Assembly: GCA_018873245.2 (NCBI GenBank) | Contig: JAEMBT020000004.1 | Span: 10,660,652 to 10,724,651 of the forward strand | Direction of reading: 5' to 3' | Length of the DNA: 64,000 nucleotides | Source of the DNA: Archegozetes longisetosus | Lineage: Eukaryota; Arthropoda; Arachnida; Sarcoptiformes; Trhypochthoniidae | Part shown: piece after piece, positions 10,491 through 23,920 of the stretch | How positions within the stretch are numbered: position 1 is the stretch's first letter | How the letters are laid out: the number at the start of each line of letters is the position of its first letter | Position numbers and translations under genes: made by a program | The notes under the pieces: model-generated | The model's input: the letters and a program-made list of their open reading frames with translations, nothing else | Database searches by the model: none | Told to the model about the DNA's origin: nothing

Positions 10491-12811
10491 ATGGATCGAT
10501 TCTCCAAAATTGCATTGTCTGCATATTCGTATTTCACTACACGGCTGTACTATTGTACTCTAGTGGTAATGCTCTGGTCAACGGCATATGGTATGTGTAC
10601 TAAAACTTTCTGGCAATAACATTAAATATTTGTGTTGAAAGACAACAAAATGCTTTCTAAATAAGGATAAATTTGCGCAAAAGCTTACTATTTTCAAGTA
10701 ATACATACCTTCTATTACTGAAAGAATGCATTTGATTATTATTTTTTGACATGAACTTCAGTGAAAGTTAAAATAACTCTATTGCACATTAAATAATGAA
10801 AATATAAAATATGCCCAACCCTTATGAGAATAAAATTGAATAATGACAATGATATTCAGATTGAATTTTAGTCCTTTGAGCTCAATTAACTGCTTTGAAC
10901 CTAAAACTATTCAATTGAATAAATATAAGCTCGACAACTTATTAGAATTAGAAACCCGTAAAATAGTATATCTGAAAATTAGTCTCATTATGATGAATTG
11001 GCATCATTTTCTTCTATCACAATCTTATATCAAAGCAATTCGAAACTTAGCTGATCTAATAAGAGAAGAACTCATTAGTGTGCCTCAAGCAATAGAGACG
11101 AGAACGTATAACAATAGCTAAATCTTCTTGCTTTTAGCTCATCACTGCATGTAATCGCGTACAATATAACTGGTAATTTATCAAATATTAAATTTTTTAC
11201 TCTTAATTTTGAAAATTTGCAAAATGGCTATAATCAAGAATGAAAAATACAAAATTTAAACATTCCCTAATCTTAATTGATAATGAAAAGTGCGCTTCAC
11301 GAAGAACCATCAAACACTGAAACCAATTTCTCAAATGATACTCAACAGAAGAGATAAAATTTTGAATGTTACACTTGAGAAAAAATTTCAATTGATTCAA
11401 ATTTTCTAAAAGTATATTGTTTTGTTCAGAAAAGTGAAATAATTAAACATATGTATATTTTATGATTACAGGTAAATCAATTAAGATAGATATAATAACG
11501 CCGAAGTCGATATATCCCTGTCTCGATACTTTCAATTTACTAATAACCACACCAAACATATCAAACGATGACTATATCAGATTAATACGTGTCTACACAT
11601 CAAGTCACTCAAACAGATTCTATGCCAATACACAAAAGTTGGATTACGTGAGAGAATTCAAACTACCAGTAAACAACTTACTAAAGTTTGACTGTCAGTT
11701 TTTCTCCGCTAATTTCCGTTATTATTGTTTTGTATTTGTGGCACTTTCTCGAAATAGTGGAGCAGTTTTAATCAATAGTAAACCTCACTGTCGACCTACA
11801 ACTATGGAATTCATTATCACTTCTACAGATCCTAGCATTGAATACGATGTAATTAATTCCTCTCATGAATATGAAAAGCTATTTCCTGCTGGTCCATCAT
11901 ATAAATACAAGCCTACCAAATCAATAGTTAGCAATATTTTTGGTAAAAGTAGAAGAGTTAGCAATACGAACATGTTAAACGATAATTATTTTGATCTTTT
12001 CGATGAAGAAGAAATTGCTCAATTTATTACTATTAGCTGCAAGTGTAGTGATTCTTATGACTTAATTTCTAACGAGAGTACTGTTATAGTATCTATTGAC
12101 ATAATAAAGTGCAATAATCATAATGTACTGAGCAGTAGAGAAGATGGCAAAGATTCACACAAGAGAAAAAAATACATGAAAGATAAGAAAAACTTGAGAT
12201 CTTCCAGTGATGCCAATTATTTTGGTGTAACGTCAACAATTTGTATACTTAATCTGTCAGAAAGAAACTACAAAATGAAAGTGCAGCAACTAGAGAGCAG
12301 AGACTATCCAGTGATTTATGTTCCGTCAACACATTTTCCTAACCTAATAGTAAGAGAAGGGCGTCTATCGATCGATCCGCAGTTAGATATCAACAATAAA
12401 TCGCAAACACATTCCCTTAAATCTCAATATTTGCGTATTGAGAGCTTCTACTCTACAAATATAACGCTTAAACTAATTCTATTGAAAAGCAGTATTACGA
12501 AAGTGGAGTCGCAATCATTTCTGGCATATCTAACACCCATTCATTTTACTTCAATAGTTTTAATCGTACTGATTGTCGTGTCTCTACTCGTGCTCATAAT
12601 TATGAACCTAACAGGCCGTAAGCGTCAGACAATAGTCAAAATAGTTTCTCCAAGCGAAGGAGAACAAACTCATACTTCATACTCGTATGTGGATCAAACG
12701 TCTCTGTCTCAATTTTCATTGGCTGACAATCAATCATTGGAAATGGACTATTATGACTACCTCTTGCCATTTGTTCCACGACCTAATTCTAGTATAAGTG
12801 ATTTCAATTAA
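10491..12811 (+). CDS. type I single-pass membrane protein, family not recognised
   Basis: There are two coding exons: 10491-10590 (signal peptide; strong donor GTATGT) and 11472-12811. The 881-bp intron has an acceptor TTACAG, and both sides fit phase 1. The 479-residue product starts MDRFSKIALSAYSYF and has a hydrophobic core LYYCTLVVMLW with likely cleavage near STAYG. A beta-rich ectodomain with scattered cysteines follows (for example FDCQFFSANFRYYC) and contains a long basic insert around KRKKYMKDKK. One membrane segment lies at about 389-411 (TSIVLIVLIVVSLLVLII). The roughly 68-residue tail is rich in Ser and Tyr and ends near MDYYDYLLPFVPRP. The large exon alone begins without a signal peptide, which is why I looked for exon 1. 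Some ectodomain spacing recalls THSD1-like proteins, but no thrombospondin repeat is present, so I give no name. It is probably a cell-surface receptor or adhesion protein. AATAAA lies at 13150-13155. Confidence 0.72.
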
Positions 12812-15775
12812 TTTCAACAATAATTAGAACTAAAACAAATTTCAATTTAAATTGCAAATACTCATAATTCTAATTAGTATTCAGTTTGTAGACTGAAGTA
12901 AAATTATTTTCTTAATACATCTTTGATTACAAGAAGAAACATGAAAACATTCTGTCATTTCAAAATTTCGATTTATATCTTGAAAATACAAAATCAATAA
13001 TAACTACTTAAACTATTGGACTTTAGCGCTGAACTGAAGTCGTATTGCTCAATCTCTCGATGACTTATTATACAGGAGAAGTCCCTATACTTTGAAATAA
13101 GTTTTAATTGCTGAGCGAAATGGTAAGTAAAGGGTTTTTCTGTTTGAAAAATAAAACAAAACTTATCTCAAAGTAAAGAGAGTTCTTGGACACACTATAC
13201 ACGCCCTTAGAAATATAGTTAGTTAGGTTGGTCAGTATGAGATGCAACAGTAAGGCATCAGTTCAATATTAATGTCAACTATTGTAATGGACAAAAGCAA
13301 AGTTGTATTATCTGAATGTGAAACCTAATAAAGTAATATTAACCGAATGCAAGTTTTATCTTAATAGAGAGTGTGTACTGAATGTCAAATTAGAATCAAA
13401 TTTCTGTCGAGCGAAACGATTTTAATGAGAACTACGTCATTAATCGAAAAATATTTGGTTATTGGCCTTGACATGAGTTATGAAAATGCACTCAATTTGA
13501 TCTTTATTTATGTCTTTTACGAATGCTGAAACTATATGTTTATGGCAGATATCGATTTGTGAAAGTTGACGTCAAGCAAATGCACATAACTTTTTATTTA
13601 GAGTTACTTAACTCTATCAGAAAAACTGTTGGTTTCATATATATATATATATCACTTTCAGGTGTTACGGAAAACTGTATAACTTTCAGTTTAGATTGCG
13701 AACTCTAATTTATACGATTTTTTCACATTTAGTTCAATTCTCTAAAATCATAACCAAATTCGCCAGCAATACTTTTTTGAGTTAAGCACACGACAAATAG
13801 TTTTATTCAATGTTAACGGAATTCTCGAATTTTAGCGTAATTTGAGATAGTATATACTGAATTGAAGCTTAGCTGACCGTAAATCAGAAAAATTTTCTGT
13901 AGATCCAAGGCCTGTTGGGTCACTTTGTGAATGACTTAATCTATTAAATTTAATGGTCTTAAAGGATTAGTGAATCTGACAACGCTATTATGTTGGGAGA
14001 CATAGTATCCAGTTAGCTTAAAAGTTTCAGAGTTTTAGTATCTTTATCTTGAGAACAGTGAAGTTAGCATTGATTTTTAATAAACTTATTTGAAATCAAT
14101 CATTTTGAAGCCTCTCCATAGAGTAGTTGCTATAGATTTTTAGGCTCAGTAAACAATTTAATGGAGAAAAATAATTGCTTTTGTTCAAAAAGTTATAATG
14201 AGATTCAAAGCAAACAGCCGCTTAAAAAGCAAACTTTACTCAAATGCTTTTTTGAGTTATTGATTATCATAAAAACGACTTTATTTCGACAAAGTTGTGT
14301 CAAGATTGTCGATTTCAATTTCAAGTATGATCACTCAGTGATTACCCAAATAGCCAGCAATCCGAGTGTCATATGAAATACGAGTCAAACGTCATAACCA
14401 CGAGAAAATCCAAAAATACAGTAGAAATGACAGAACAATCCTATAAGTTCTTCAATTATTCTTCGAGTATTCTCGAAGTTCTAAATCGAATATTACACAA
14501 TCGTATCAATGCTTTCCATTATCATATTGAACTTTTTCGTGAAGGACTATCATCGTATGACAATATAATGAATATAACATAAGCAGACTGGACTGTAGAC
14601 TGAACAGTACTATGCTTTTATGAGATGGAACAATGAATGAAATATAATATCCAAGTAATAAATTCTACACTAGGGTTATCCGTTTACTTGAATAAATAAC
14701 ATAATTCTAAGAAGAACATTAATGATGATGAAGTTAGTCCAAATGCATTATATTTCAAGAATTGCCTCAAATGACAGGTCATTAGCTATCCTATAAAGTT
14801 AATTCCAGTTTAATAATTATTGTAATTTAGTGAAAACAACAAACATTAAAGAACGGAAGCTTTACAATAGAGCGGTGTACATTATTATTGTAAAGCAAGC
14901 TTATGCTCGAGTTAAGGTTAGGGTAGACTTGAATTCAAATTTATAAAAAGTATTATTGATAAGTGTGACATCCAACAATAGAGTACAATATTCCAGAGAA
15001 AAGCGAGAGTCTTTAACTAACCTTAGAATGACAAATGAAAATAGGAAAGATGTAAGCCGCTAACGTACAACTTCTAATGATGGTAAACTAAACTTGATTT
15101 TGGTCGGAGCTAAGACTTAGGAATTGATTGCAAGCTTGCACTTCAACGTCATTGTGAGTGAGTAATAGTTGTTTATTTTATTCAAAACCATTAAAATTGT
15201 TGAGAGAAAACTATTCACTTCCGAAGTTTTGTTATGAGAATCAAATGTACATTTAGAGAAATCCAGAAATAAACACCAATCTTTGGTATTAGATTACTGA
15301 AGATTAGAGTCTATGCCAAATGTGATTATGAACTTGTTTAATGCCTTAAAGCTCTAGTAAACTTCATGTATTTTCTTCAATTTAATCAATAAATGTCTCC
15401 AATTTTGCTTATCTGAGAAAAAGTCATCATAAAAAGCATTTTCTGCAGAGTATCCGATTATTGATATTTTGAAACGAAAAGATGATAAATAAGTTAAGGT
15501 TTAAGAACTTCATAAATCTCTCTAAAGGGCAGATATGACTATGTAGTCATAGAAACGTAAAACTGTGTCAACACTAGTCTAGCACTGAGTTGAATGAGTG
15601 CCAAACATATAGACGAGTGACTGACTGACTATTAAACCATTGATTAATAGTAAATACAGATACACTATAGTGAATTAATAAGCCGACTGTTTATTCATTT
15701 GACAAGCAATTGACTCATATTTTAGTAATAAGTGTACAACAAATTGTTTAACCATTTTGATCAAATGAAAGCTTA
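12812..15775. other. intergenic between the membrane-protein gene and INPP5F
   Basis: This is AT-rich sequence without a gene I can support. It includes a short TA repeat near 13638-13650 and a pair of overlapping plus-strand frames at 14161-14376 and 14373-14582 (71 and 69 codons, joined by ATGA). The pair might be a decayed coding fragment or chance. The last few hundred bases should hold the INPP5F promoter. Confidence 0.45.
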
Positions 15776-18700
15776 ATGGAATTGTTATCAAATGAAGACT
15801 ATTTTGTACTCAAACAAAATCAATACAGCCTTTGGTGCTCAAAAAGTGACGCACAAATTAAACCACTCATTGGTAATTATTATTCAAATGTATTTTAAAG
15901 CCTAATTAGTTGATTATTTTATTTTATACTCCATTTTATCATTCAATTAATTATTTGCTAAACAATTAGTAATTATTTATATGACGTGTTAATCATTTTG
16001 AATGAGATTTGTAAGTATTGGTATCTAAAGATAATTTTTGAATTGTTTTACTTATAAATAGTTAGTGATAATCAGTCGTTTGACACTTTCACGTGTCACG
16101 GAATCGTTTACGGACTGATTGGCGTTTTTCAAAACGATAAGCTAATACTTATAAAACAAACTCAACTAGTTGGAGTCTTGCCATCAAATCATAATGTTTT
16201 TAAAATACAACGAATTGTTGTCATTAGTCTCAACTCAAACGAACAATTGACTGAACTGTCACTCGATGTAAACAAGATTTTCATTTTATTCATTTTTAAT
16301 ATTTATTTAACTCATATTCATATAAACAACTTATCTCTCTTGAAGAGTTACTGATACTGATTTAGATATTTATTTGTTTATTTATCTAAAGCCATGTAAG
16401 GTTCACGTCTGTACAAAACCGTCAAATAATTCAAATGAATCGAATGCAACTAATGAAACAGTGCAACACTCGAGTGGGGTCCAAAAACTTGGAATCAAAT
16501 CAAGTGGACGGCTTCTCATGTCAAACCTAGAGTTGTGGCACGAATTAACCAAAACGATACCAAAGATAAATGTGAAAAAAGAATACTCGATGTAAGAATT
16601 ACTTTTGATATTAGTTATGTGACGAATCAAGTTAAACATAAATTATTCAATTTATTAGGAATTATATAAGATGTTTAACGAAACCGATTCCTTCTATTAC
16701 TCATTAACCGGTGATTTAACAAACTCATTGCAAAGGCAGCAAAAGCAAGATGTAAATAAGGAAATACCGCTATGGAAGAGAGTCGACGACCGATTCTTCT
16801 GGAATAAAGTAATGCTTAAGCCTCTAATTGATTGCAACAATGAAGTGGCAGACATTTGGATTGTGCCTATAATTCAAGGATATGTCAAAATAGAAAAATG
16901 TTTTATTGATATATCAGACTCGGCCACAATAGTGGCTGATTCTAAATCATTAGAAGACGTTCGATCACCAATTGATTCAGTAGGACTACAGAATCAAGAA
17001 GTCTATACAATGATCCTGATATCACGTCGCAGTCGTTTTCGGGCTGGAACTCGATATAAAAGACGCGGAGTCGACGAAATGGGCAAATGTGCGAATTATG
17101 TGGAAACCGAACAGATATTTCAATACGGGTCTCATATTGTGTCATTTGTTGCAATTCGTGGTTCTGTTCCAATCTATTGGAGTCAAATCGGACACAAATA
17201 CAGACCTCCGCCGAGAATCGATCGCAATGAAGAAGAGACTCAGATAGCGTTTAATAAGCATTTTGACGATGAGTTTGAATTGTATGGCAGTGAAGTTATC
17301 ATTAATTTGGTCGAACGTACTGGAAGGGAAAAAATAATCAATGACGCGTTTCTCAATCATGTTCTTAACTTCGATAGCCCTAATCTTACTTACATTTCAT
17401 TCGATTTTCATGAATATTGGTTTGTTTTATGAGACGTTTCAATATTGATAGATTATTTTAATTAATTCACAAATTTTATTACACTCATAGTCGAGGAATG
17501 AAGTTCGAAAACGTATCAATTCTTATTGAGAATATAAAGGACATAATTAAAGATATGCGCTATTGTTGGTTAGATAAAGAAGGAATGATTTGTGAACAAA
17601 GAGGTGTATTTCGTGTTAATTGTATTGATTGTCTCGATAGAACCAATATCGTGATGACTGCAATCGCACGGACAGTAATGGATACTCAGGTATCAAATTA
17701 TTGAAGTTTGGTATTTACCTAAGTTTTCCTGTTTTTTGATACGGTAGTTGTTGGTTCAATCGTATTTACTACCAGTTTTTAAAATAATCCGTCCGTTAAG
17801 TCCGTATATAAAGGATTATATTTTCAACTATTTTTAGGCCTCTTTTCGTTAAAATGTCAATCAAAATGAATGTTGAGTCGTGCGCAACAAAAGTAATCAT
17901 TCTTAAGTAAATGGAATAACCGAACATCTGCAGTAAATTGATAAACATTTAAGCTACAGTTATTACACGTTTCAACAATGTATACATTTAAATTCAATTG
18001 TTTATTGCGCACCTCACACTTCTAACTTTAGTTAAGCTTTAATTAAAAGTATAGTTAAAACGTAATCAATTCAATACTTTAAAATGACTATCATTATTCG
18101 CCGCTTTAGTTGTAAATCTCCAGTATTGCTGCAGATTGTGCTTAAACTTGAATTTAGTTAATACTTAACTGCCTATACCGTTGTCACTCGAGCTGATATT
18201 TATCAAAGTCTATTCAAACTTGCGAAATAAATAAGTTAGAGTGGCGTAACCAAGCATCACACGTCCTATGGTGATATAAACCAAATACTTCAGCTCGAGA
18301 TTCAACAATACAGTAGGAAAATATACTAAAGCCAATACTGAAAAGGTAGACCTACTGTAATCAAAAGTTATTAAGTATTCGTGAGCGAGAACTGCAATAA
18401 TAGATTTTAGCTCTCCAGCCTATTGTTGGAGTAAGTTTTTTTTTATAATTTATGTAGCTGTAGCGTATTTTTTTTGTAAAACGACTCGTCTTTGCTTAAA
18501 AATATGTCTAGCACAATTTGAAACCTAACCAAAATTAAGCTAATATGAGCTCTGCTGTAACATTTGATGGACTAATCAAACTAGAGTCAAATAAAGTTGG
18601 CGATTCATGAATGCAGCCTTTTCACTCAACTAATTTGTTAATATAAATGAATGTGTTTTCTCATTATAGTTCGTGAGATTAGGCCTATTGCCACCAGAAG

Positions 18701-20915
18701 GTCAGTTATCATCAAATTGTCGTCGCATTTTCCAACTAATGTGGGCCAATAATGGAGATATAATTAGCAGACAATATGCGGGAACTGTTGCGCTCAAAGG
18801 AGATTTCACGCGAACAGGAGAGCGAAGGATTACTGGCGTTATGAGAGACGGATATAATTCTGCAAATCGCTATTATGTCAACAGATTTAAGGACGCCTAC
18901 AGACAGGCGACCATTGATATAATGCAAGGAATACCAGTTTCTGATGATTTGAACAGCCCTGAAAATGAAAGTACAGTTGATTCAAATCTCAGTTCATATA
19001 CGGATCAAGAACACCACGAAAGAATCAAAATGGTTATTGAAGACTGTAAGAAGATTTTGATACCAGAAAATGAAGTGATATTAGGAGGTTGGCCATTGAT
19101 TGATGCGGATTCAGTGACCGGCTCTTCATCTATAGCCGATAATGATATGGATACTGTTCTAGTCTTGACCAAAGATTGTTATTATGTAGCAGAATATGAC
19201 GATCAGACAGATAGAATTACTAAATACCAAAAAGTATTATTAGAAGATTTAGAAAAGATAGAGTTGGGTCCAGAACCTAATCAAATATTTTCGATTAAAT
19301 CAAACCAAAGCTGTTGTGTTAGATTTCATTATTTGATCGATGGAATGAGCGGTTATTTTCATATGTTTCGATCGACAAACACTCGATTTTTCAATAATAT
19401 GGCTATTCCTATTCGTAACTCAGAAGAAGCGATCGAATCATTGAGAGCAATTTGTGAATCGTTTAAAGTAGCGCTTAGTGTCAAATCACTTAATGTTCCC
19501 TTTTATGAGGGAAAGTTAGACAGACGTAAGAGCAAACTCACAAACTTGACCGGGGAATCTGTACAGCATCGGGAACGAGAATTGTTAAAAGTCGGACAAA
19601 TGCCGCGTAACATATCTGATGGACAACTTCTGAGTCTTAAGAATGTTGGATCGCGTGCTATAACTAATGTCTATTCTCAGTTCAATCGATTGAAAGGCAA
19701 GTGGTCTACAAACGATAAGCCGAAACCTATTAATGAATCGACTCAAAACAAGCAGTTGTCAACTATTACATTCAACGTAGATAGTTCTTGTGAAGAAGAT
19801 TCTGAAGAAGAAGACTCATTGAAAAAATTGAGAAATGAAAGAATATATAAACAAAATCTTTCAATTACTGGAATCAACCCAGCAAGTGAACGAACTTTCA
19901 GTTCTGATTATTCCGAGTGCAGTGATATTGAAGATCAAGATCTAATTTTGCCCCAAATCGATACGAATGTGAATGAGACCCAGAAAACTAATAACAGAGT
20001 CGAATTGGACAGAGTCTTAGAGAGTTGTGGAATATTAGCCACAAGTCCACCATTAGGTGATACTCATTTACTTCTAGATAGCGAAGGAATGGTTATTAAG
20101 TCGAATAAAAAGTCAGTTTTCCATGAAGTCGACGATTTTGTTTTGGATGCCATGAAAAAGGCGTCACTAAAACAGCTGCATCGCAAAGCATCTCAAAGTC
20201 AATTGTCGCTTTCATCACAACATGAATTGAGAACATATCCATCAACACCACAAATACATATCGACGAGTCTGGATCTAAGGACCCATTGAATTTAGGCGA
20301 AAATTCATATGTTGCTAGAAATAAGAAGTTATCGAAGTCATCAGAAAATTTGGAAACAGTTCGAATAATACCACCACTCGATAATTCATCTTCATTGAGC
20401 TGTTCATCTTATGCTGCTCTCTCTAAAAATGAGTTATCACTTTCGACGATAAGCAAAGAAACATCGCTTGGAAGTGATATTCTAAGTCCATATAATAAAA
20501 TGAAGACGTCGCACAGTGAAACAGCTATTCAAGTGAGTTTTCAATTAGAATATTTTCTCATTTAGTTTCTTAATAAGACAAATACAAACCTAGATCAAAT
20601 TGACAAGAAAATCGTCTAAATTTCATACTAAAAGACATCTTTTGATGTGGCATTTATATTTTTAATGTTTATTTCAAGGATTTTTCGACTGGACTCTCAC
20701 TTAATCTATCGAATCCATTGTCGTCATCGCCTATAATTGTTAAGAAAGATCTAGTTCTATCTCCTCTTTCGCGTATTGCAAAAGGAGTGCAACATTTGGG
20801 TATTAATCTTCGTGGAGGAACTATCGGTGAACACCAATCGCCTACAGATTCAGACGCGTATCAACTTATTTGCAAACGAAAAAGTGAATCCAAATCTATT
20901 ATTATAGAGCTGTGA
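15776..20915 (+). CDS. INPP5F: INPP5F/SAC2 phosphoinositide 4-phosphatase
   Basis: The exons are 15776-15872, 16062-16267, 16392-16571 (3' end uncertain), 16659-17419, 17491-17689, 18670-20532 and 20679-20915, giving about 1180 residues. SAC2 removes the 4-phosphate from PtdIns4P on early endosomes and the endocytic pathway. The start MELLSNEDYFVLKQ matches the family. The Sac domain contains the SFYYSLTGDLTNS block, the DDRFFWNK block, RRSRFRAGTRYKRRG, and the catalytic CX5R motif NCIDCLDRTN (Cys near residue 459). It continues with MWANNGDIISRQYAGT and GDFTRTGER. After it comes the hSac2 homology domain (GGWPLIDAD, KIELGPEPNQIF, SGYFHMFR), then a long Ser-rich acidic tail. The exon 3 to exon 4 junction needs a phase-0 donor; the best-looking GTAAGA at 16590 is in the wrong phase, so I use a weak GTGAAA at 16572. 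Intron 5 is 980 bp and appears empty. A polyA signal lies at 21400-21405. Confidence 0.93.
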
Positions 20916-21487
20916 TATTTAGTATTAGTTTAGTTTAGCAATAGTTTTATCCGTACTTAATCTAAGTTAATGTAACTTAAATTATATACCCAGACATCAC
21001 AATTAAGTTTATAGGAAAACGATTGTTTAGTTCCTGTTCAATAACGTTAAAGTATTTTTATTTATATAAATTTAGTAATCGATAGTATTTGACTACTAGT
21101 CCTTTTTGACTATATTACGTTTTGAATGACTCATTCAAATGATATTAAATCTTCGATAAATATCTACAATAGAATTTAATTATTTCATTATTTCACTATA
21201 TCTATTATCTCGTTCAAATTTTGATTGTCTTCTCATTCACTCTAAAGCTAACGTATTAAGATTTTTTAAAGATGGTCATTTTCACTTGTTCTTATTATGT
21301 TTACATTAGAAATAATTGCTTTCAATTCGATCAACAATTTTGATTATTATTACAATTATTTTTTGCTAATATTAAGTTGTCATTATATTAATTGTTGAAA
21401 ATAAAAGAACTCTTCGTCTCATTATTGAGATTGTTTTTGCTTTAGTAGTTGGTCTTATAATTATTTCTATGGATGTTTTAATAATAA
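20916..21487 (+). other. 3' untranslated region of INPP5F
   Basis: AATAAA at 21400-21405 closes an AT-rich 3' untranslated region of roughly 0.5 kb. No coding signal is seen. Confidence 0.5.
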
Positions 21488-22385
21488 AGCGAAGTTTTAC
21501 GCCGCATATAAGTACATGTGCTTATAATTTGGAATCTCATGAAAACTCGTGGCGATATAAATTTGCCTATTATATTGTATAAATGAAGGCAAATTTATGG
21601 TTTACTTCCGATTGACCAACAAATAAATGCCCAACAAATCAAATCTCTTAATTTATCAAATAATTAAATAAACATCTGTTTTCAGATTATTGAACGAGTC
21701 ACATTTATAAGATGTTTTATAGATTTCAAAAAAGGGCCTTCAAATTTTGAATTTTCTCAAAACTTCTTATTAGTAATGCACTGATATTTACTCTTATTTT
21801 CCAATAATCAAATTTTTTGTCTAATTTTAATTATAGAAAAAACATTACTTAAGCATTGCTTAAATGAACTGCTATTCAACAATAACCTTAGCATAAATTT
21901 GTTGGGCTTTTAGTTTTTGGTCTTTTATTTGTTGGTCAATCGGGAGGACACCAAATTGATACCGCCACGAGTTTACTTAATTCCTAAACTCAAGTACACG
22001 GGCCAAATTCCATCTTTTAAAACCAGATTCTTCAAGTTGCTTGAATTAAGGACATGTCTTTATTATGCCAAATTTCATTATAGTATGGATCATCATGAAT
22101 TTTTTAAACTGATATTTCAATCTGTAAAAAGTATTCGTTTATGTTAGAAGCCTTTTAAAATGATTTACTCTTACTTTGTTCAATGTTTAAATAAGTAAAA
22201 CGCTAATACTTTGTAATTGTTGAATCCTTTAGTGAAAATTCACATTTTAAAATATGGCCTTATGAAATGAAATCTCAATCCCCATGTACTTATGATTCGG
22301 AATATAAGTACTTATCATAAATATTTTAAAATTTGTAGCGATTCGCATTATTAGTACATGTACTTGTGTGAGGCGTCAAACAGTA
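21488..22385. repeat. foldback element with inverted arms
   Basis: An imperfect inverted repeat pairs about 21505-21640 with about 21885-22000. The shared core is CCGATTGACCAACAAATAAA, seen directly on the left and as its reverse complement at about 21926-21945. A second shared block is ACTCGTGGCG (left, 21545) with CGCCACGAGT (right, 21963). Farther out, ACGCCGCATATAAGTACATG near 21500 is mirrored by CATGTACTTGTGTGAGGCGT near 22358-22377, giving likely termini. No transposase frame is present, so I infer a non-autonomous foldback or MITE-like element. Confidence 0.6.
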
Positions 22386-23920
22386 AATGGATTTGCATTC
22401 ATTAGGTATATCGATAGATTAGAATAAACGTTGCTTTGAAAATATGCGTCCACAATTTTCTAGCCTTTAATTTGCAAGTTATAGGATCTCACAAACCATA
22501 ACTAAACTGTACATCTAACTAAAAAACTATTTAAGTTTGAATGCAACATTCATTTCATTTTAAGCGAGTAAGCTTTCAATTTTTATTAATAATGCTAAAT
22601 ATAGTAACTAAGTGTTTACTCAGTCAATTTGGTTAATGTTTAGTAAATTTATGGAGCAACAAATCAAATGCTTTCATATCATTAATTGACATACAGTAAG
22701 CGTAGACAAAACCTTTTAAAACAATTCAATTATCTTTTAACATTAGAGCGCAAGCAATATCTCGATTGCCAGGTCTTTGTGTTGTGAAACCTGAAATTCA
22801 TTTCGAATGCCAAAACTGGTTGGATTTAAGATATAGTTCCAATATATTGGCGCAGAAGTTAGAAATTGCAGACCAAACCTGGACACCTGTCAACAGAACA
22901 TCAGTCAGAATGACATTAGATTAAAGTTTAAACGATTTTTCATTTTCTAGAAAGAAAAGTGTTCGAACCAATCAATTGTCAAATTTTGCACTTTTATGTC
23001 AACCTATTTGTTGACTGAGTCCCATTAATTCTCTCCAATTTAGTAATCGATTCAATGGTCTAATTTGAGTTCGTGTTCGGTTTTAATCGCAAACATCGTT
23101 TTAGTGACTCTCATTTATGTAATACTTTTGATTGATTAATTCAAGCTTAAACACATTTAATTAAACATTATATGAATTATGTGTTCATTATTTTTTTGTT
23201 GATTTTGCACTCAAATTGTAAATGATACCGGGACATGAGTACAAGTTTGATCAGTAGTTGGCATCGAACGCAACAATTAATCACCTGATCAATAATGTGC
23301 TGCAGTTTTCGAGCAATATAAAACTTATTTTTACAATATTGTAATTCTGGTACGAATCCTAAACTCAATCCTTACTTAATTATAAGATCGACTTTAAAGA
23401 TCGCTTTAAGATGGATAGTTAAATGACTTGATGTTTGATTCTCAAAACAGATCGCTGCGCGACACTAAAAATGCAATTTTATACGCTTTTAGTATCAGTG
23501 CAAACTTTGAGACACATGAATAACAAGAACACTTCTAAATAATACGAACATAAATTACTGTCTCTGAAAACCCACTGTCTTCTTAAACTTGTTCGGGTTT
23601 GATCTTCAATTTATAATACTCTGGTGTGTAATGACATTGTTATTATTTCGTGATATCAAATTAAGTTTTTGATTTAAAGTGAAAATATAAACAAACAATA
23701 GTTAAGGGTGAACTCAAGTTTATGCTTGTCTTTAAATTAAGTCGTGAGCAATTTGAGAATCGATCATTATTTAAAATCATACTAAACTTGATCTTAAACT
23801 TAAAGATCGCTTCAAGAATAACTCCCCTTATTTCGACCAAATTGGGTGTACAAATTTATTTCGGCCTTCAGTCTGAATGTAAATTTTCGTTCAAAAGGTG
23901 ATATTTTGATCTATGCCTTA
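22386..23920. other. intergenic, nothing identified
   Basis: This is AT-rich sequence with stops in all frames. The small minus-strand frame at 23177-23368 has no splice or family support. Confidence 0.45.

Noticed and set aside
10843-11121. 92-codon plus-strand frame
   Set aside because: It lies in the intron of the membrane-protein gene; it does not fit the phases of either exon and has no recognisable motif.
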